From: Pseudotamlana haliotis
GTDB lineage: Bacteria; Bacteroidota; Bacteroidia; Flavobacteriales; Flavobacteriaceae
Assembly (NCBI RefSeq): GCF_008806375.1
Contig: NZ_WAAT01000051.1
Span: forward strand, 1-64,000
Reading direction: 5' to 3'
Length of the DNA: 64,000 nucleotides
Below are positions 1 through 8,504 of the stretch, in pieces. The position numbers and the translations under genes are program-made. How positions within the stretch are numbered: the stretch's first letter is position 1; the number at the start of each line of letters is the position of its first letter. The notes beneath the pieces are model-generated. The model was not told where the DNA came from and ran no database searches. It was given only the letters and a program-made list of their open reading frames with translations.

Positions 1-814
1 CTTGTTCAACATCTTCGGTTTTTATATGACCTAAAACACCCCAAGGGCCCTCATAACCTAACTCAAACAAGGTTTTGATCATAGGATATTCATAATCGCC
101 TTCACCAATAGTTAGAATTTTAGGACCATCTTTGCGTATACCATTTAAATTCACACAGGTTAAATAGGGTTTTATATTTTTAAATACTCGTGTATAATCG
201 TTTAAATCTTCCTGAGCATGGTGAAAATTATACACGATTTTCAAATTAAAATCAGGTAATCTTTTTATAATTTCAATTTGATTATCGGTGTTTGCAAACC
301 ATCCACTGTGATTGTACAAAGCCAAATCAACGCCTAAAGCATCCGCTTTCTCCTTAATAAATGTAATGTAGTTAATAGCACGATTAATGGCATCTTCCTG
401 ACTCAAATCTTTAAAATAATTAGGACTAAAACTCAACCAAATATCCGGTTTGTTTTCAACACCTTCAAGTTTAGTTAACAGTGCTTTGTTTAACGGACTT
501 AACTTTCCTATACTATCTCTTTTTGCATTTAACCATAAAAATATAGACTCAATAGCCATATTATTTTCCTTAGCTAAGGCAAATTCCTCTTGGATATAAT
601 CTAGATGTTCTTCACGCCAATTATAACCATATTTAGAAAATCCCATGTCTTTAAGCATGCTAATGCGTTCTTGTGGTTGACGTTCTAAAGCATCAAAAGA
701 AACCACACACCATGGTATAATATCCTCAATGGTTATCTGTTTTTTCGCTTGTGCATAAGAAAAACTTAAGGGTAGGATAAATAATAAAAAACTGATTTTA
801 AATAAATGATGCAT
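1..814 (-). CDS. Exported TIM-barrel sugar phosphate isomerase/epimerase family protein (3' end beyond window)
   Basis: The reading frame is open from an ATG at 814 to the window edge without a stop, so about 271 N-terminal residues are visible and the C-terminus is missing. Residues 1-22 form a signal peptide (hydrophobic core, then SYAQA), so the protein is exported. The rest resembles the AP-endonuclease-2/xylose-isomerase-like TIM barrel: an Asn-His-Ser-Gly-Trp stretch, a Tyr-Asn-Phe-His-His stretch and a Gly-Pro-Trp-Gly motif near the visible end. Relatives act on sugars, often as isomerases, epimerases or keto-sugar enzymes; the substrate cannot be inferred here. The family call is from motif recognition. 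A related partial gene lies at the other end of the window. Confidence 0.72.
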   Translation of the reverse strand, partial: MHHLFKISFLLFILPLSFSYAQAKKQITIEDIIPWCVVSFDALERQPQERISMLKDMGFSKYGYNWREEHLDYIQEEFALAKENNMAIESIFLWLNAKRDSIGKLSPLNKALLTKLEGVENKPDIWLSFSPNYFKDLSQEDAINRAINYITFIKEKADALGVDLALYNHSGWFANTDNQIEIIKRLPDFNLKIVYNFHHAQEDLNDYTRVFKNIKPYLTCVNLNGIRKDGPKILTIGEGDYEYPMIKTLFELGYEGPWGVLGHIKTEDVEQ

Positions 815-917
815 TGATTTTTTTATTGAAATATGAGTTTAATAGAAACAAATTATAGGGTTCATTTTAGGTTATAATTGGTATTAAATGATAAACTTAA
901 AAATAGTACTTAATAGC

Positions 918-1361
918 TTATGATCTAAACATCGCAATATGCGGAATATCATCTTCTAAATAGGTATCGCCTACTTCTTTAAAACCTAAATTATTATAAA
1001 ATTGTTTCAAATGATATTGCGCTGAAATTTTAATCTTAGTTTCTCTAAAATGAATACGAATGACTTCAATGGACATTTCCATAAGTTCATAGCCATATTG
1101 GTGCTTACGTTGTTTTTGTGCAACCACAACACGCCCAATACTGGCGGATTCAAAATATAAACCAGGCTCAAAAATACGTGTGTAAGCCACAAGTTTTTTT
1201 CCTTTATACCCTAAAACATGCAGGGCTTTGTCATCTTTACCATCAATATCTTGGTACACACAGTCTTGCTCCACCACAAAAACTTCACTTCGTAATTGAA
1301 GTAGTTTATAGAGTTCGGTATTGGTTAAATCTTCAAAAGTTTTGATTTTATAATCTAGCAT
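918..1361 (-). CDS. GNAT family N-acetyltransferase, ElaA type
   Basis: A 147-residue protein of typical ElaA length. The N-terminal half carries the ElaA-like Arg-Ser-Glu-Val-Phe-Val-Val-Glu-Gln segment followed by Tyr-x-Asp-x-Asp. A GNAT acetyl-CoA pyrophosphate-binding loop (QRKHQYGYEL) lies at about residues 83-92. GNAT enzymes transfer an acetyl group from acetyl-CoA to an amine; the substrate of ElaA-type proteins is not established. The gene is monocistronic as far as can be seen: 259 bp separate it from the CDF gene upstream on the same strand, and about 100 bp separate it from the partial isomerase gene downstream. Confidence 0.85.
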   Translation of the reverse strand: MLDYKIKTFEDLTNTELYKLLQLRSEVFVVEQDCVYQDIDGKDDKALHVLGYKGKKLVAYTRIFEPGLYFESASIGRVVVAQKQRKHQYGYELMEMSIEVIRIHFRETKIKISAQYHLKQFYNNLGFKEVGDTYLEDDIPHIAMFRS

Positions 1362-1620
1362 GGGCTTTTTATAAGTTAAAATGTAAGTACAATGTCAAAA
1401 CGAGATCTGTTACAAAAATAGCGGTATTGATATGATATAAATTTTTACTTTGCAGACCCCTTAGTTTTTAAAAAACCTGAAGGACCTTATCACAACAATG
1501 ATTGCGCAATGGAGATAATCCTATTTTAACATTATAAGTATTTATCTAGTTTCTTCTAAACATGAATTTAAGATTGAAATTACCGTATTTTAATCATGAG
1601 ATTCCTGCTTTCGTAGAAAT

Positions 1621-2538
1621 TTAATCTTGAACGATAACATCTTTAGCATCATCATAACTGTATTCTGGCTGAATATTCACATGATTAATATGGTATTTTT
1701 TAAAGACATACTGCTCAATATTCTTTAAAATGGTATCGAATTCAGATAAGGTTATATCTTCACTAAAATCAATATGAGCTTCTAGATGTACCTCATCTTC
1801 GTTTAGTTGCCAAACGTGAACATGATGCACGTTTTTAACACTTTCAAAAGCATTAATTTCATCTACAATTTTTTGAACAGGCACCGAATCTGGGGTAAAA
1901 AGCATGAGGACTTTGGTAGAGTTGATAAGCAAATCAAAACCCATCCAAATTAAGTAAATAGCTATCGCAAAAGTAAGCACACTATCTACCCAAAATAATT
2001 GATAATATTTCATGAGTAAACCGCCAACCAATACCGCCACACTGGCCATCATATCGGTAAGTAAATGAATGTAGGCGCTTTTCATGTTCATATTGCTTTT
2101 AGAGTCTTTCTTTAATAAAAGGACACTAAAACCATTACCTAAAATAGCGACTAGAGATAACCAAATCACTAAATCAGATTCGATAACTTCAGGGTTTTTA
2201 AAACGTTTAAAAGCTTCAATTATTAACAAAACGGCCACAATTATTAAAGTGGCTGCATTAATAAAGGCAGCTAATATTTCGGCACGTTTATAACCAAAAG
2301 TACGTTGAAAAGATGCTTTTCTTTTTGTTAATTTATTAGCGATATAGCTAATAATTAAAGAAATAACATCGCTAAAGTTATGTAAAGCATCACTAAGTAG
2401 GGACAAACTTCCAGAGAGGAGTCCGCCAATAACTTGCGCTACCGTAATAACGATGTTTAAAAGTATGGATATAACGAGATTCCGACCTTTAAGATCGGGA
2501 TGATCATGAGTATGATGATGCCCATGAGAATGACTCAT
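1621..2538 (-). CDS. Cation diffusion facilitator (CDF) family divalent-metal exporter
   Basis: A 305-residue integral membrane protein, the usual length for CzcD/ZitB-like exporters. It begins with a His-rich cytosolic tail (residues 2-15, mostly His, Ser and Asp) that probably binds metal. About six membrane helices follow, with the family's metal-site motifs in helix 2 (DALHNFSD) and helix 5 (HLLTD). The last roughly 90 residues form the cytosolic ferredoxin-like dimer domain with a His-Val-His-Val-Trp strand. CDF proteins export Zn2+ or related ions in exchange for protons; zinc is the likeliest substrate but is not proven by sequence. Its ATG abuts the stop codon of rpiB with no gap, so the two genes are probably co-transcribed. 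Confidence 0.92.
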   Translation of the reverse strand: MSHSHGHHHTHDHPDLKGRNLVISILLNIVITVAQVIGGLLSGSLSLLSDALHNFSDVISLIISYIANKLTKRKASFQRTFGYKRAEILAAFINAATLIIVAVLLIIEAFKRFKNPEVIESDLVIWLSLVAILGNGFSVLLLKKDSKSNMNMKSAYIHLLTDMMASVAVLVGGLLMKYYQLFWVDSVLTFAIAIYLIWMGFDLLINSTKVLMLFTPDSVPVQKIVDEINAFESVKNVHHVHVWQLNEDEVHLEAHIDFSEDITLSEFDTILKNIEQYVFKKYHINHVNIQPEYSYDDAKDVIVQD

Positions 2539-2973
2539 TTAGCAAGACACCGGTATTTTATCAATTCTAGTTTGGTGTCTTCCACCTTCAAATTCGGTGT
2601 TTAAAAAGACATCAACCATTTCTAAAGCTTGTGGAATGGCTGTAAATCTTGCAGGAATACATAAAATGTTTGCGTTATTATGACTTCTTATAAGGTGTAC
2701 AATTTCTTTATTCCAACATAAACCGGCACGAATGCTTTGGTGTTTGTTCGCAGCCATGGCCACACCGTTGGCACTACCGCAAATTAAAATACCATATGTA
2801 GAAGTTTTGTTTTCTACATCGGTTGCTACGGGGTGTACAAAATCGGCGTAATCTACACTATCGTGAGCATCGGTACCATGGTTGTTTACGGTATATCCTT
2901 TAGCTTCAAGAAGTTCCTTAATTGCAAATTTATATTCTGTTCCTGCGTGGTCGTTTCCTATAGAAATTGTCAT
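2539..2973 (-). CDS. rpiB: Ribose-5-phosphate isomerase B
   Basis: A 144-residue RpiB/LacAB-type isomerase, full length. It interconverts ribose 5-phosphate and ribulose 5-phosphate in the non-oxidative pentose phosphate pathway in the cytosol. Visible family hallmarks are the N-terminal GNDHAG segment, the catalytic-Cys loop CGSANGVAMA near residue 66, and RSHNNANILC carrying the conserved His near residue 100. It is the first gene of a leftward pair with the CDF exporter. A perfect TAnnTTTG -7 box lies just upstream at 3001-3008, and beyond it is the putative origin region. Confidence 0.96.
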   Translation of the reverse strand: MTISIGNDHAGTEYKFAIKELLEAKGYTVNNHGTDAHDSVDYADFVHPVATDVENKTSTYGILICGSANGVAMAANKHQSIRAGLCWNKEIVHLIRSHNNANILCIPARFTAIPQALEMVDVFLNTEFEGGRHQTRIDKIPVSC

Positions 2974-3454
2974 GTGTATATCTTATATTGTATTGTTGTA
3001 CAAAGGTAGTAATTATTAACCATGTGTATTAAAATGTGGATGACTTGTTAATAACTGTTCATTACTTTCTAAAAGAAAAATATTGAATATCCATTTATTT
3101 TTCCAATCAAAAACCACAACTTAAAATCCAAATTTTTAATTCATTTTTTTTAGCGAGGTTATGAGTTCAAAAATTGTGAGCTATGAACATCAAACTTAAA
3201 AAACTTATGAATAAATACAGCTGGGTTTTGGTTGTTAACAACTGTGGATATAAAAATGAAAAAGACTTAAAATTAGACAATTAATCGAAATTTAATTGTT
3301 AAGAACCTATTAACAAACTGTAAAGTTAAAACCATCAAAATAAAACTTAGAGAAGTTATACCAGTTATTAACACCCTATAATAACCACCATTGTTTTTTT
3401 AAATTTTAAAAGAAAAATAATAATATATATATAAGTGTGGATAACTTCAAAATT
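2974..3454. other. Candidate chromosomal replication origin (oriC)
   Basis: A 481-bp non-coding, very AT-rich stretch between divergent genes. It holds a perfect DnaA box, TGTGGATAA (reverse of TTATCCACA), at 3436-3444. One-mismatch relatives are TGTGTATAT at 2973-2981, TGTGTATTA at 3023-3031, TGTGGATGA at 3035-3043, TGTGGATAT at 3243-3251 and TTATTAACA at 3365-3373. A TTGTTAACAA palindrome lies at 3232-3241. An almost pure A/T tract (about 3389-3434) directly abuts the perfect box, as an unwinding element would. Visible genes to the left run leftward, and genes just to the right run rightward. Two parS-like sites about 18 kb away fit an origin-proximal location. No dnaA or dnaN gene is present, so this is an inference. 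Confidence 0.5.
3001..3008 (-). promoter_or_regulatory. Putative -7 promoter box for rpiB
   Basis: On the minus strand this reads TACCTTTG, a perfect match to the Bacteroidota -7 consensus TAnnTTTG, about 27 bp upstream of the rpiB ATG. A clear -33 TTTG was not found at ideal spacing. Confidence 0.55.
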
Positions 3455-5239
3455 ATGATTAAAAAACTACTTTTGTTTTTACTAATTTCTATAATTAGTT
3501 TTCAAGGCATAGCCCAAACCACTGCGATTCCAGATCCTAATTTTGAACAAGCGTTAATAGATTTTGGTTATGATACTAATCTAGATGGTGAGGTACTTAC
3601 ATCTAATATTTCTGGTGTAACAAGTTTAGATATAAATGATAAAAATATTTCAGATTTGACAGGAATTGAAGATTTTGTTGCATTAACAAGATTATATTGT
3701 TACAATAATTCCTTAACAAGTTTATATGTAGGTCATATTACAACATTAAAAGAATTAGATTGTTCTTGGAATTCCTTACCAAGTTTAGATGTAAGTAATA
3801 ATATAGCATTAGAAAAATTATATTGTTCTTCTAATTCCTTACCAAGTCTAGATGTAAGTAGTAATACAGCATTAGAATATTTAAGTTGTTCTAGGAATCC
3901 CTTAACAAGTTTAGATGTAAGTAGTAATACAGCATTAGAAAAATTATATTGTCATAATAACTCTATAACAAGTTTAAATGTGAGTAGTAATACAGCATTG
4001 ACATATATAAAATGTGATAATAATCATCTTACCAGTTTAAATGTTAAAAATGGTAATAATGTTAATTTTACATATTTTGAAGCTACCAATAACAATTTAA
4101 CCTGTGTACAAGTTGATGATGTAGCCTATAGCACAACAAACTGGACAGATATTGATGATAACTCAGTGTATAGCGAAGATTGTCCTGCTGCTCAATCCAC
4201 TGCGATCCCAGACCCTAATTTTGAACAAGCGTTAATAGATTTAGGTTATGATACTAATCTAGATGGTGAAGTACTTACATCTAATATTTCTACTGTGACA
4301 TATTTAGATGTAAATAATAGAAATATTTCAAATTTAGCAGGTATAGAAGATTTTGTAGTATTAGAATTTTTAATTTGTTCTAGAAATTCATTGGTAAGTT
4401 TAGATGTAAGTAGTAATACAGCATTAACATCATTATGGTGTGGTGATAATTCTATCACGAGTTTAGATGTAAGTCATAATACAGCATTAGAAAATTTAAT
4501 TTGTTATGATAATTCCTTAACGAGTTTAGATGTAAGTACTAATAAAGCATTAGTAATTTTAGTTTGTTCTGATAATTCTTTACCAAGTTTAGATGTAAGT
4601 AGTAACACGGTATTAGAAATTTTAAGGTGTGGTGGAAATAATATTACAAATTTGAATCTAAGCAGTAATACAGTATTAGAAATTTTAAGTTGTTCTTTTA
4701 ATCCATTAACAAGTTTAGACGTAAGTAGTAATACAGCATTGACAGATTTAGATTGTACTGATAATTCTTTACCAAGTTTAGATGTAAGTCGTAATACAGA
4801 ATTAATATATCTAGATTGTACTTATAATTCATTAGAAAGTTTAAATATTAAAAATGGTAATAATGATAATATGATATATTTTGAAGCTACAAATAACAAT
4901 TTAACCTGTGTACAAGTTGATGATGTAGCCTATAGCACAACAAATTGGACATATATTGATGATAGCTCAGTTTACAGCGAAGATTGTTACACTTTAAGTA
5001 CAGAGCAATTATCTTTCGCTGGGTTTACTTTATACCCAAATCCTGTAAACAGTATTTTAAATATTGGTTTACAAAACGGCGCGACACTAAAACAAGTTAC
5101 CGTGTATAACAATTTAGGCAAGCCATTATTTACTGCAAATACAACAAGTATAAATGTAAGTGAATTAAGTGCTGGTATGTATTTTGTTAATGTAGAAACC
5201 ATCCAAGGTAAGTCTATAAAAAAGGTAGTTGTTAACTAA
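3455..5239 (+). CDS. Secreted leucine-rich-repeat protein with internal duplication and T9SS type A sorting domain
   Basis: A 594-residue surface or secreted protein. I chose the ATG at 3455 because it gives a clean signal peptide (residues 1-21, ending GIAQ); an in-frame GTG at 3437 adds six polar residues and overlaps a DnaA box. The mature part has two modules (nt about 3518-4195 and 4196-4990). Each opens with TAIPDPNFEQALID, continues with 21-residue LRR units of the LDVSSNTALxxLxC type, and ends with CVQVDDVAYSTTNW. The last roughly 75 residues are a type A T9SS sorting domain (YPNPV, later GxYFVxV, ending KKVVVN), so export by PorSS/T9SS is expected. Function is unknown; adhesion or ligand binding is only an inference. 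No TAnnTTTG promoter box was found upstream. Confidence 0.9.
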   Translation: MIKKLLLFLLISIISFQGIAQTTAIPDPNFEQALIDFGYDTNLDGEVLTSNISGVTSLDINDKNISDLTGIEDFVALTRLYCYNNSLTSLYVGHITTLKELDCSWNSLPSLDVSNNIALEKLYCSSNSLPSLDVSSNTALEYLSCSRNPLTSLDVSSNTALEKLYCHNNSITSLNVSSNTALTYIKCDNNHLTSLNVKNGNNVNFTYFEATNNNLTCVQVDDVAYSTTNWTDIDDNSVYSEDCPAAQSTAIPDPNFEQALIDLGYDTNLDGEVLTSNISTVTYLDVNNRNISNLAGIEDFVVLEFLICSRNSLVSLDVSSNTALTSLWCGDNSITSLDVSHNTALENLICYDNSLTSLDVSTNKALVILVCSDNSLPSLDVSSNTVLEILRCGGNNITNLNLSSNTVLEILSCSFNPLTSLDVSSNTALTDLDCTDNSLPSLDVSRNTELIYLDCTYNSLESLNIKNGNNDNMIYFEATNNNLTCVQVDDVAYSTTNWTYIDDSSVYSEDCYTLSTEQLSFAGFTLYPNPVNSILNIGLQNGATLKQVTVYNNLGKPLFTANTTSINVSELSAGMYFVNVETIQGKSIKKVVVN

Positions 5240-5262
5240 CTACTTTTTTAAATTAATAAACT

Positions 5263-5294
5263 AAAAGGCTCACATGTATTTGTGAGCCTTTTTT
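5263..5294 (+). terminator. Rho-independent terminator after the LRR gene
   Basis: A perfect 12-bp inverted repeat (AAAAGGCTCACA, then TGTGAGCCTTTT) with a 6-nt loop runs into a T tract, 24 bp past the LRR stop codon. Confidence 0.85.
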
Positions 5295-5336
5295 ATGATT
5301 TAAACTTAAGGAAACACCGCTTTAAATTAAAAACTG

Positions 5337-5344
5337 TAGCTTTG
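5337..5344 (+). promoter_or_regulatory. Putative -7 promoter box for rnr
   Basis: TAGCTTTG matches the TAnnTTTG consensus. It lies after the LRR terminator and about 92 bp before the rnr ATG, implying an 80-90-nt leader. Confidence 0.5.
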
Positions 5345-5436
5345 TAAAATATAAGTAGCAAAATCTTCTCCTTAAACCATGCTATTTAATAACACAATTC
5401 CTGTATCTTAGGAATTGAAAACGATTACCATAATAA

Positions 5437-7635
5437 ATGACTAGAAAAAGAAAAGGAAAATCCAAAAATAAAGGGATTTCCAACCTATCAAATACGATTT
5501 TAAGTATTTTAAAAAAAGAAAGAAACCAATCTTTTAACTACAAACAAATTGCTGCTAAACTTGGTGTTAATGATGCCAGTAGCAGAAATCAAATCATAAA
5601 AAAATTACGCGATTTACAAGGCAAACAAGAAATTGAAGAAGTTGAACGCGGTAAATTTAAAGCGGTAGTAAATACCGAATATCATACAGGACGTTTAGAT
5701 CTGGCTGCCAAAGGCAACGGTTACATTATTTGCGACGATTTTGAAGATGATGTGTTCATTGCTTCAAACAACATCAATAAAGCCTTACATGATGATGAAG
5801 TGGAATTCTATGTATACAAACGTAGAAGACGTGGCAAGTTAGAAGGTGAAATTACAAATATTATTAAACGCTCAAAATCGGAGTATGTTGGGGTGATTCA
5901 ATTGCATGAAAAATATGCTTTTGTGATTGCCGATAGTAATAAAATGTACAAAGATATTTTTGTACCTATCAATAAAACCTTTAAAGCTGAAGACGGTGAT
6001 AAAGTTCTAGTAAAACTAGAAGATTGGCCAGAAAAAGCTGATTCACCTTACGGAAAAGTGGTGCAAGTACTTGGAAAACCAGGCGATCATAACACCGAAA
6101 TTCATGCTATTTTAGCTGAGTATGGCTTACCTCACGAATTTCCTTATGAAGTCGAACAATTTGCAAATCAAATTGATACGTCTATTACTGAAGAAGAAAT
6201 TGCCAAGCGTCGTGATATGCGTAAAGATTTAACCTTTACCATAGACCCGAAAGATGCTAAAGATTTTGATGATGCTTTATCCTTTGAAGTTTTAGACAAT
6301 GGCTTATACGAAATTGGTATTCATATTGCCGATGTATCGCATTATTTACAAGAAGGTACCGTTTTAGATGATGAAGCTTACGAGCGCGCCACATCGGTGT
6401 ATTTAGTAGATCGTGTGGTACCAATGCTTCCAGAAGTATTATCAAACAAAGCCTGTTCTTTGCGTCCTCATGAAGAGAAATATACCTTTTCAGCGGTGTT
6501 TCAAATGAATGATAAGGCTGAAGTTAAAAACCAATGGTTCGGTAGAACCGTAACTTACAGTGATGCCCGTTATGCTTACGAAGAAGCTCAGGCCGTTTTA
6601 GAATCAAAAACTAATGAAATTCCTGCGGAAGTCTCTTTAACAGGAAAAGCTTATAAAACCGACCAAAAATTAGCCGATGCCATTTTAAAAATGGATGATT
6701 TGGCTAAAATTATGCGTGGTAAACGTATGCAATCTGGAGCCCTTTCTTTTGATAAAGTGGAAGTGAAATTCAATTTAGATGAAGATGCCAATCCCGTTGG
6801 TGTGTTCTTTAAAACCAGTAAGGATGCTAATAAACTTATTGAAGAATTTATGCTTTTAGCTAACAGAAAAGTTTCAGAATTTATAGGAAAACAAAGTCCG
6901 AAAAAAACCTTCGTTTATCGTGTGCATGATGAACCTGATGAAAGTAAACTGGCTAATTTACAAGGTGTAGTTTCTAAGTTTGGTTATAAACTTAATTTTA
7001 AAGATCGTAAAACCACGGCAGCTTCACTGAATCACTTATTAACAGAAGTAAACGGTAAAAAAGAACAAAATTTAGTCGATACTTTAACCATTAGAAGTAT
7101 GAGTAAAGCCGAATATACCACGCATAATATCGGGCATTACGGTTTAGCTTTTGATTATTACAGTCATTTTACCTCACCTATTCGTCGTTATCCAGATGTC
7201 ATGGCACATCGCTTACTTCAGCATTATTTAGATGGCGGAAAATCGGCTAATGAAGAAATTTACGAAGAAAAATGTAACCATTCCAGCAACATGGAAGGTT
7301 TGGCAACACGTGCCGAAAGAGACTCTATAAAATACATGCAAATCCGTTTTATGGAAGACCATAAAAATGAAAATTTTGTAGGGGTAATTTCCGGGGTAAC
7401 CGACTGGGGAATTTACGTTGAAATCATTTCTAATAAATGTGAAGGTATGGTAAGTGTGCGTGATATGACGGATGATCATTATGCTTTTGATCAAGATCAA
7501 TTTGCTATGGTTGGAAGAAATACCGGTATGAGTTATCAACTAGGTGAAGAAGTGGTGGTTAAGGTTAAAAACACCGATCTGGTTAAAAAACATTTAGATT
7601 TTACCTTATTAGGAAAACCAGAAGATCAAAATTAA
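5437..7635 (+). CDS. rnr: Ribonuclease R
   Basis: A 732-residue 3'-5' exoribonuclease that degrades structured RNA in the cytosol and takes part in RNA quality control. The domains run in the usual order: a basic N-terminus with a winged-helix region (about 1-75), cold-shock/OB domains (about 80-230), the RNB catalytic domain with its Asp cluster in TIDPKDAKDFDDA (about 268-281), and a C-terminal S1 domain (about 645-725). It is slightly shorter than the E. coli enzyme (813 residues), which has longer terminal extensions. It has its own putative promoter and is separated by 73 bp from the downstream GIN-domain gene. Confidence 0.97.
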   Translation: MTRKRKGKSKNKGISNLSNTILSILKKERNQSFNYKQIAAKLGVNDASSRNQIIKKLRDLQGKQEIEEVERGKFKAVVNTEYHTGRLDLAAKGNGYIICDDFEDDVFIASNNINKALHDDEVEFYVYKRRRRGKLEGEITNIIKRSKSEYVGVIQLHEKYAFVIADSNKMYKDIFVPINKTFKAEDGDKVLVKLEDWPEKADSPYGKVVQVLGKPGDHNTEIHAILAEYGLPHEFPYEVEQFANQIDTSITEEEIAKRRDMRKDLTFTIDPKDAKDFDDALSFEVLDNGLYEIGIHIADVSHYLQEGTVLDDEAYERATSVYLVDRVVPMLPEVLSNKACSLRPHEEKYTFSAVFQMNDKAEVKNQWFGRTVTYSDARYAYEEAQAVLESKTNEIPAEVSLTGKAYKTDQKLADAILKMDDLAKIMRGKRMQSGALSFDKVEVKFNLDEDANPVGVFFKTSKDANKLIEEFMLLANRKVSEFIGKQSPKKTFVYRVHDEPDESKLANLQGVVSKFGYKLNFKDRKTTAASLNHLLTEVNGKKEQNLVDTLTIRSMSKAEYTTHNIGHYGLAFDYYSHFTSPIRRYPDVMAHRLLQHYLDGGKSANEEIYEEKCNHSSNMEGLATRAERDSIKYMQIRFMEDHKNENFVGVISGVTDWGIYVEIISNKCEGMVSVRDMTDDHYAFDQDQFAMVGRNTGMSYQLGEEVVVKVKNTDLVKKHLDFTLLGKPEDQN

Positions 7636-7674
7636 ATTTATCACAAAGTCATTTTAGGCTGGTCTAATTATTGA

Positions 7675-7682
7675 TAATTTTG
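7675..7682 (+). promoter_or_regulatory. Putative -7 promoter box for the GIN-domain gene
   Basis: TAATTTTG matches TAnnTTTG and sits 27 bp before the ATG at 7709, typical spacing for flavobacterial promoters. Confidence 0.5.
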
Positions 7683-7708
7683 TATCTATAACTAAAACAA
7701 ACTAACGT

Positions 7709-8386
7709 ATGAAACGCATATTTTTTATTTTATCAGTATTGATTTCCTCTTCTATTTTTGCCCAAGAAACGGTTGAAAAAACAGTTGGTGAATTTACAGA
7801 AGTCAAGGTTTACGATTTAATTCATTTAGAAATGGTTAAATCAGAGGAGTATAAAGTGGTTATTACTGGTGAAAACACAGACCAAGTTTCTGTTCATAAC
7901 AAGAATGGTAAACTTAAAATTAAGATGAATATTGAAAAACTCTTCAACGGTACCAATACTAAAGTAAAATTATATTATAAACATGTTGATATCATTGATG
8001 TAAATGAAGGCGCTCAAATTACTTCTAATGATGTCATTGAGCAATTTGAAATCGATTTAAGAGCTCAAGAAGGCGGAACGATTACTGTACCTGTAAAAGT
8101 TAAGCATACTATAGTTAAGTCCATTACAGGCGGTATAATCACGGTTAAAGGGACTTCTAAAGACCAAAATATAGACATCAACACCGGTGGGATATTTAAA
8201 GGTGAAGAATTAATTACTGAAGATACTGATGTTTCTATAAAGGCTGCTGGTGAAGCATACGTTCACGCTACTCAAGAAGTGAATGCAAAGATTAGAGCTG
8301 GTGGTAATGTTTATATTTACGGAAAACCAGAAGTTATTAACGAAAACACAGCTTTAGGTGGAACCGTAAAACGTATGGACAAATAA
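7709..8386 (+). CDS. Exported head GIN domain (DUF2807-type) protein
   Basis: A 225-residue protein with a signal peptide (residues 1-18, cleavage after IFAQ) and a repetitive all-beta body rich in Gly, Val and Thr. The N-terminal pattern (FTEVKVYDLIHLEMVKS) followed by beta-helix-like repeats, several ending in a Gly-Gly turn (LRAQEGG, ITGG, NTGG, RAGG), is typical of putative auto-transporter adhesin, head GIN domain proteins. These are periplasmic or surface-associated in Bacteroidota, and their biochemical role is not established. It follows rnr on the same strand with its own putative promoter and is closed by a hairpin terminator. Confidence 0.8.
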   Translation: MKRIFFILSVLISSSIFAQETVEKTVGEFTEVKVYDLIHLEMVKSEEYKVVITGENTDQVSVHNKNGKLKIKMNIEKLFNGTNTKVKLYYKHVDIIDVNEGAQITSNDVIEQFEIDLRAQEGGTITVPVKVKHTIVKSITGGIITVKGTSKDQNIDINTGGIFKGEELITEDTDVSIKAAGEAYVHATQEVNAKIRAGGNVYIYGKPEVINENTALGGTVKRMDK

Positions 8387-8410
8387 GTATTAATATATAT
8401 TTTGAAAACA

Positions 8411-8437
8411 AAAACCGTCCTAAATGGATGGTTTTTT
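8411..8437 (+). terminator. Rho-independent terminator after the GIN-domain gene
   Basis: The arms AAAACCGTCC and GGATGGTTTT (one G-U pair) enclose a 5-nt loop and are followed by T residues. Because the terminator lies here, an upstream ATG at 8424 is an unlikely start for the next gene. Confidence 0.75.
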
Positions 8438-8504
8438 GTTTTTATGGTGTTTTCATTTTCCTATTGCTTTAAATATTTCTTTACTTTGTATAAAGCTTCT
8501 CATA

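Noticed and set aside
1499..1512. ATTGCGCAAT palindrome in the GNAT-CDF gap
   Set aside because: A 10-bp palindrome is expected by chance at this scale; no promoter or gene linkage was visible.
3437..3455. GTG start six codons before the LRR ATG
   Set aside because: It overlaps a perfect DnaA box and would add a polar segment before the signal peptide core.
3518..4990. CRISPR-like or satellite array from regular 63-bp spacing
   Set aside because: The spacing is that of 21-residue LRR codons inside an open frame; there are no spacers of equal length and no Cas genes.
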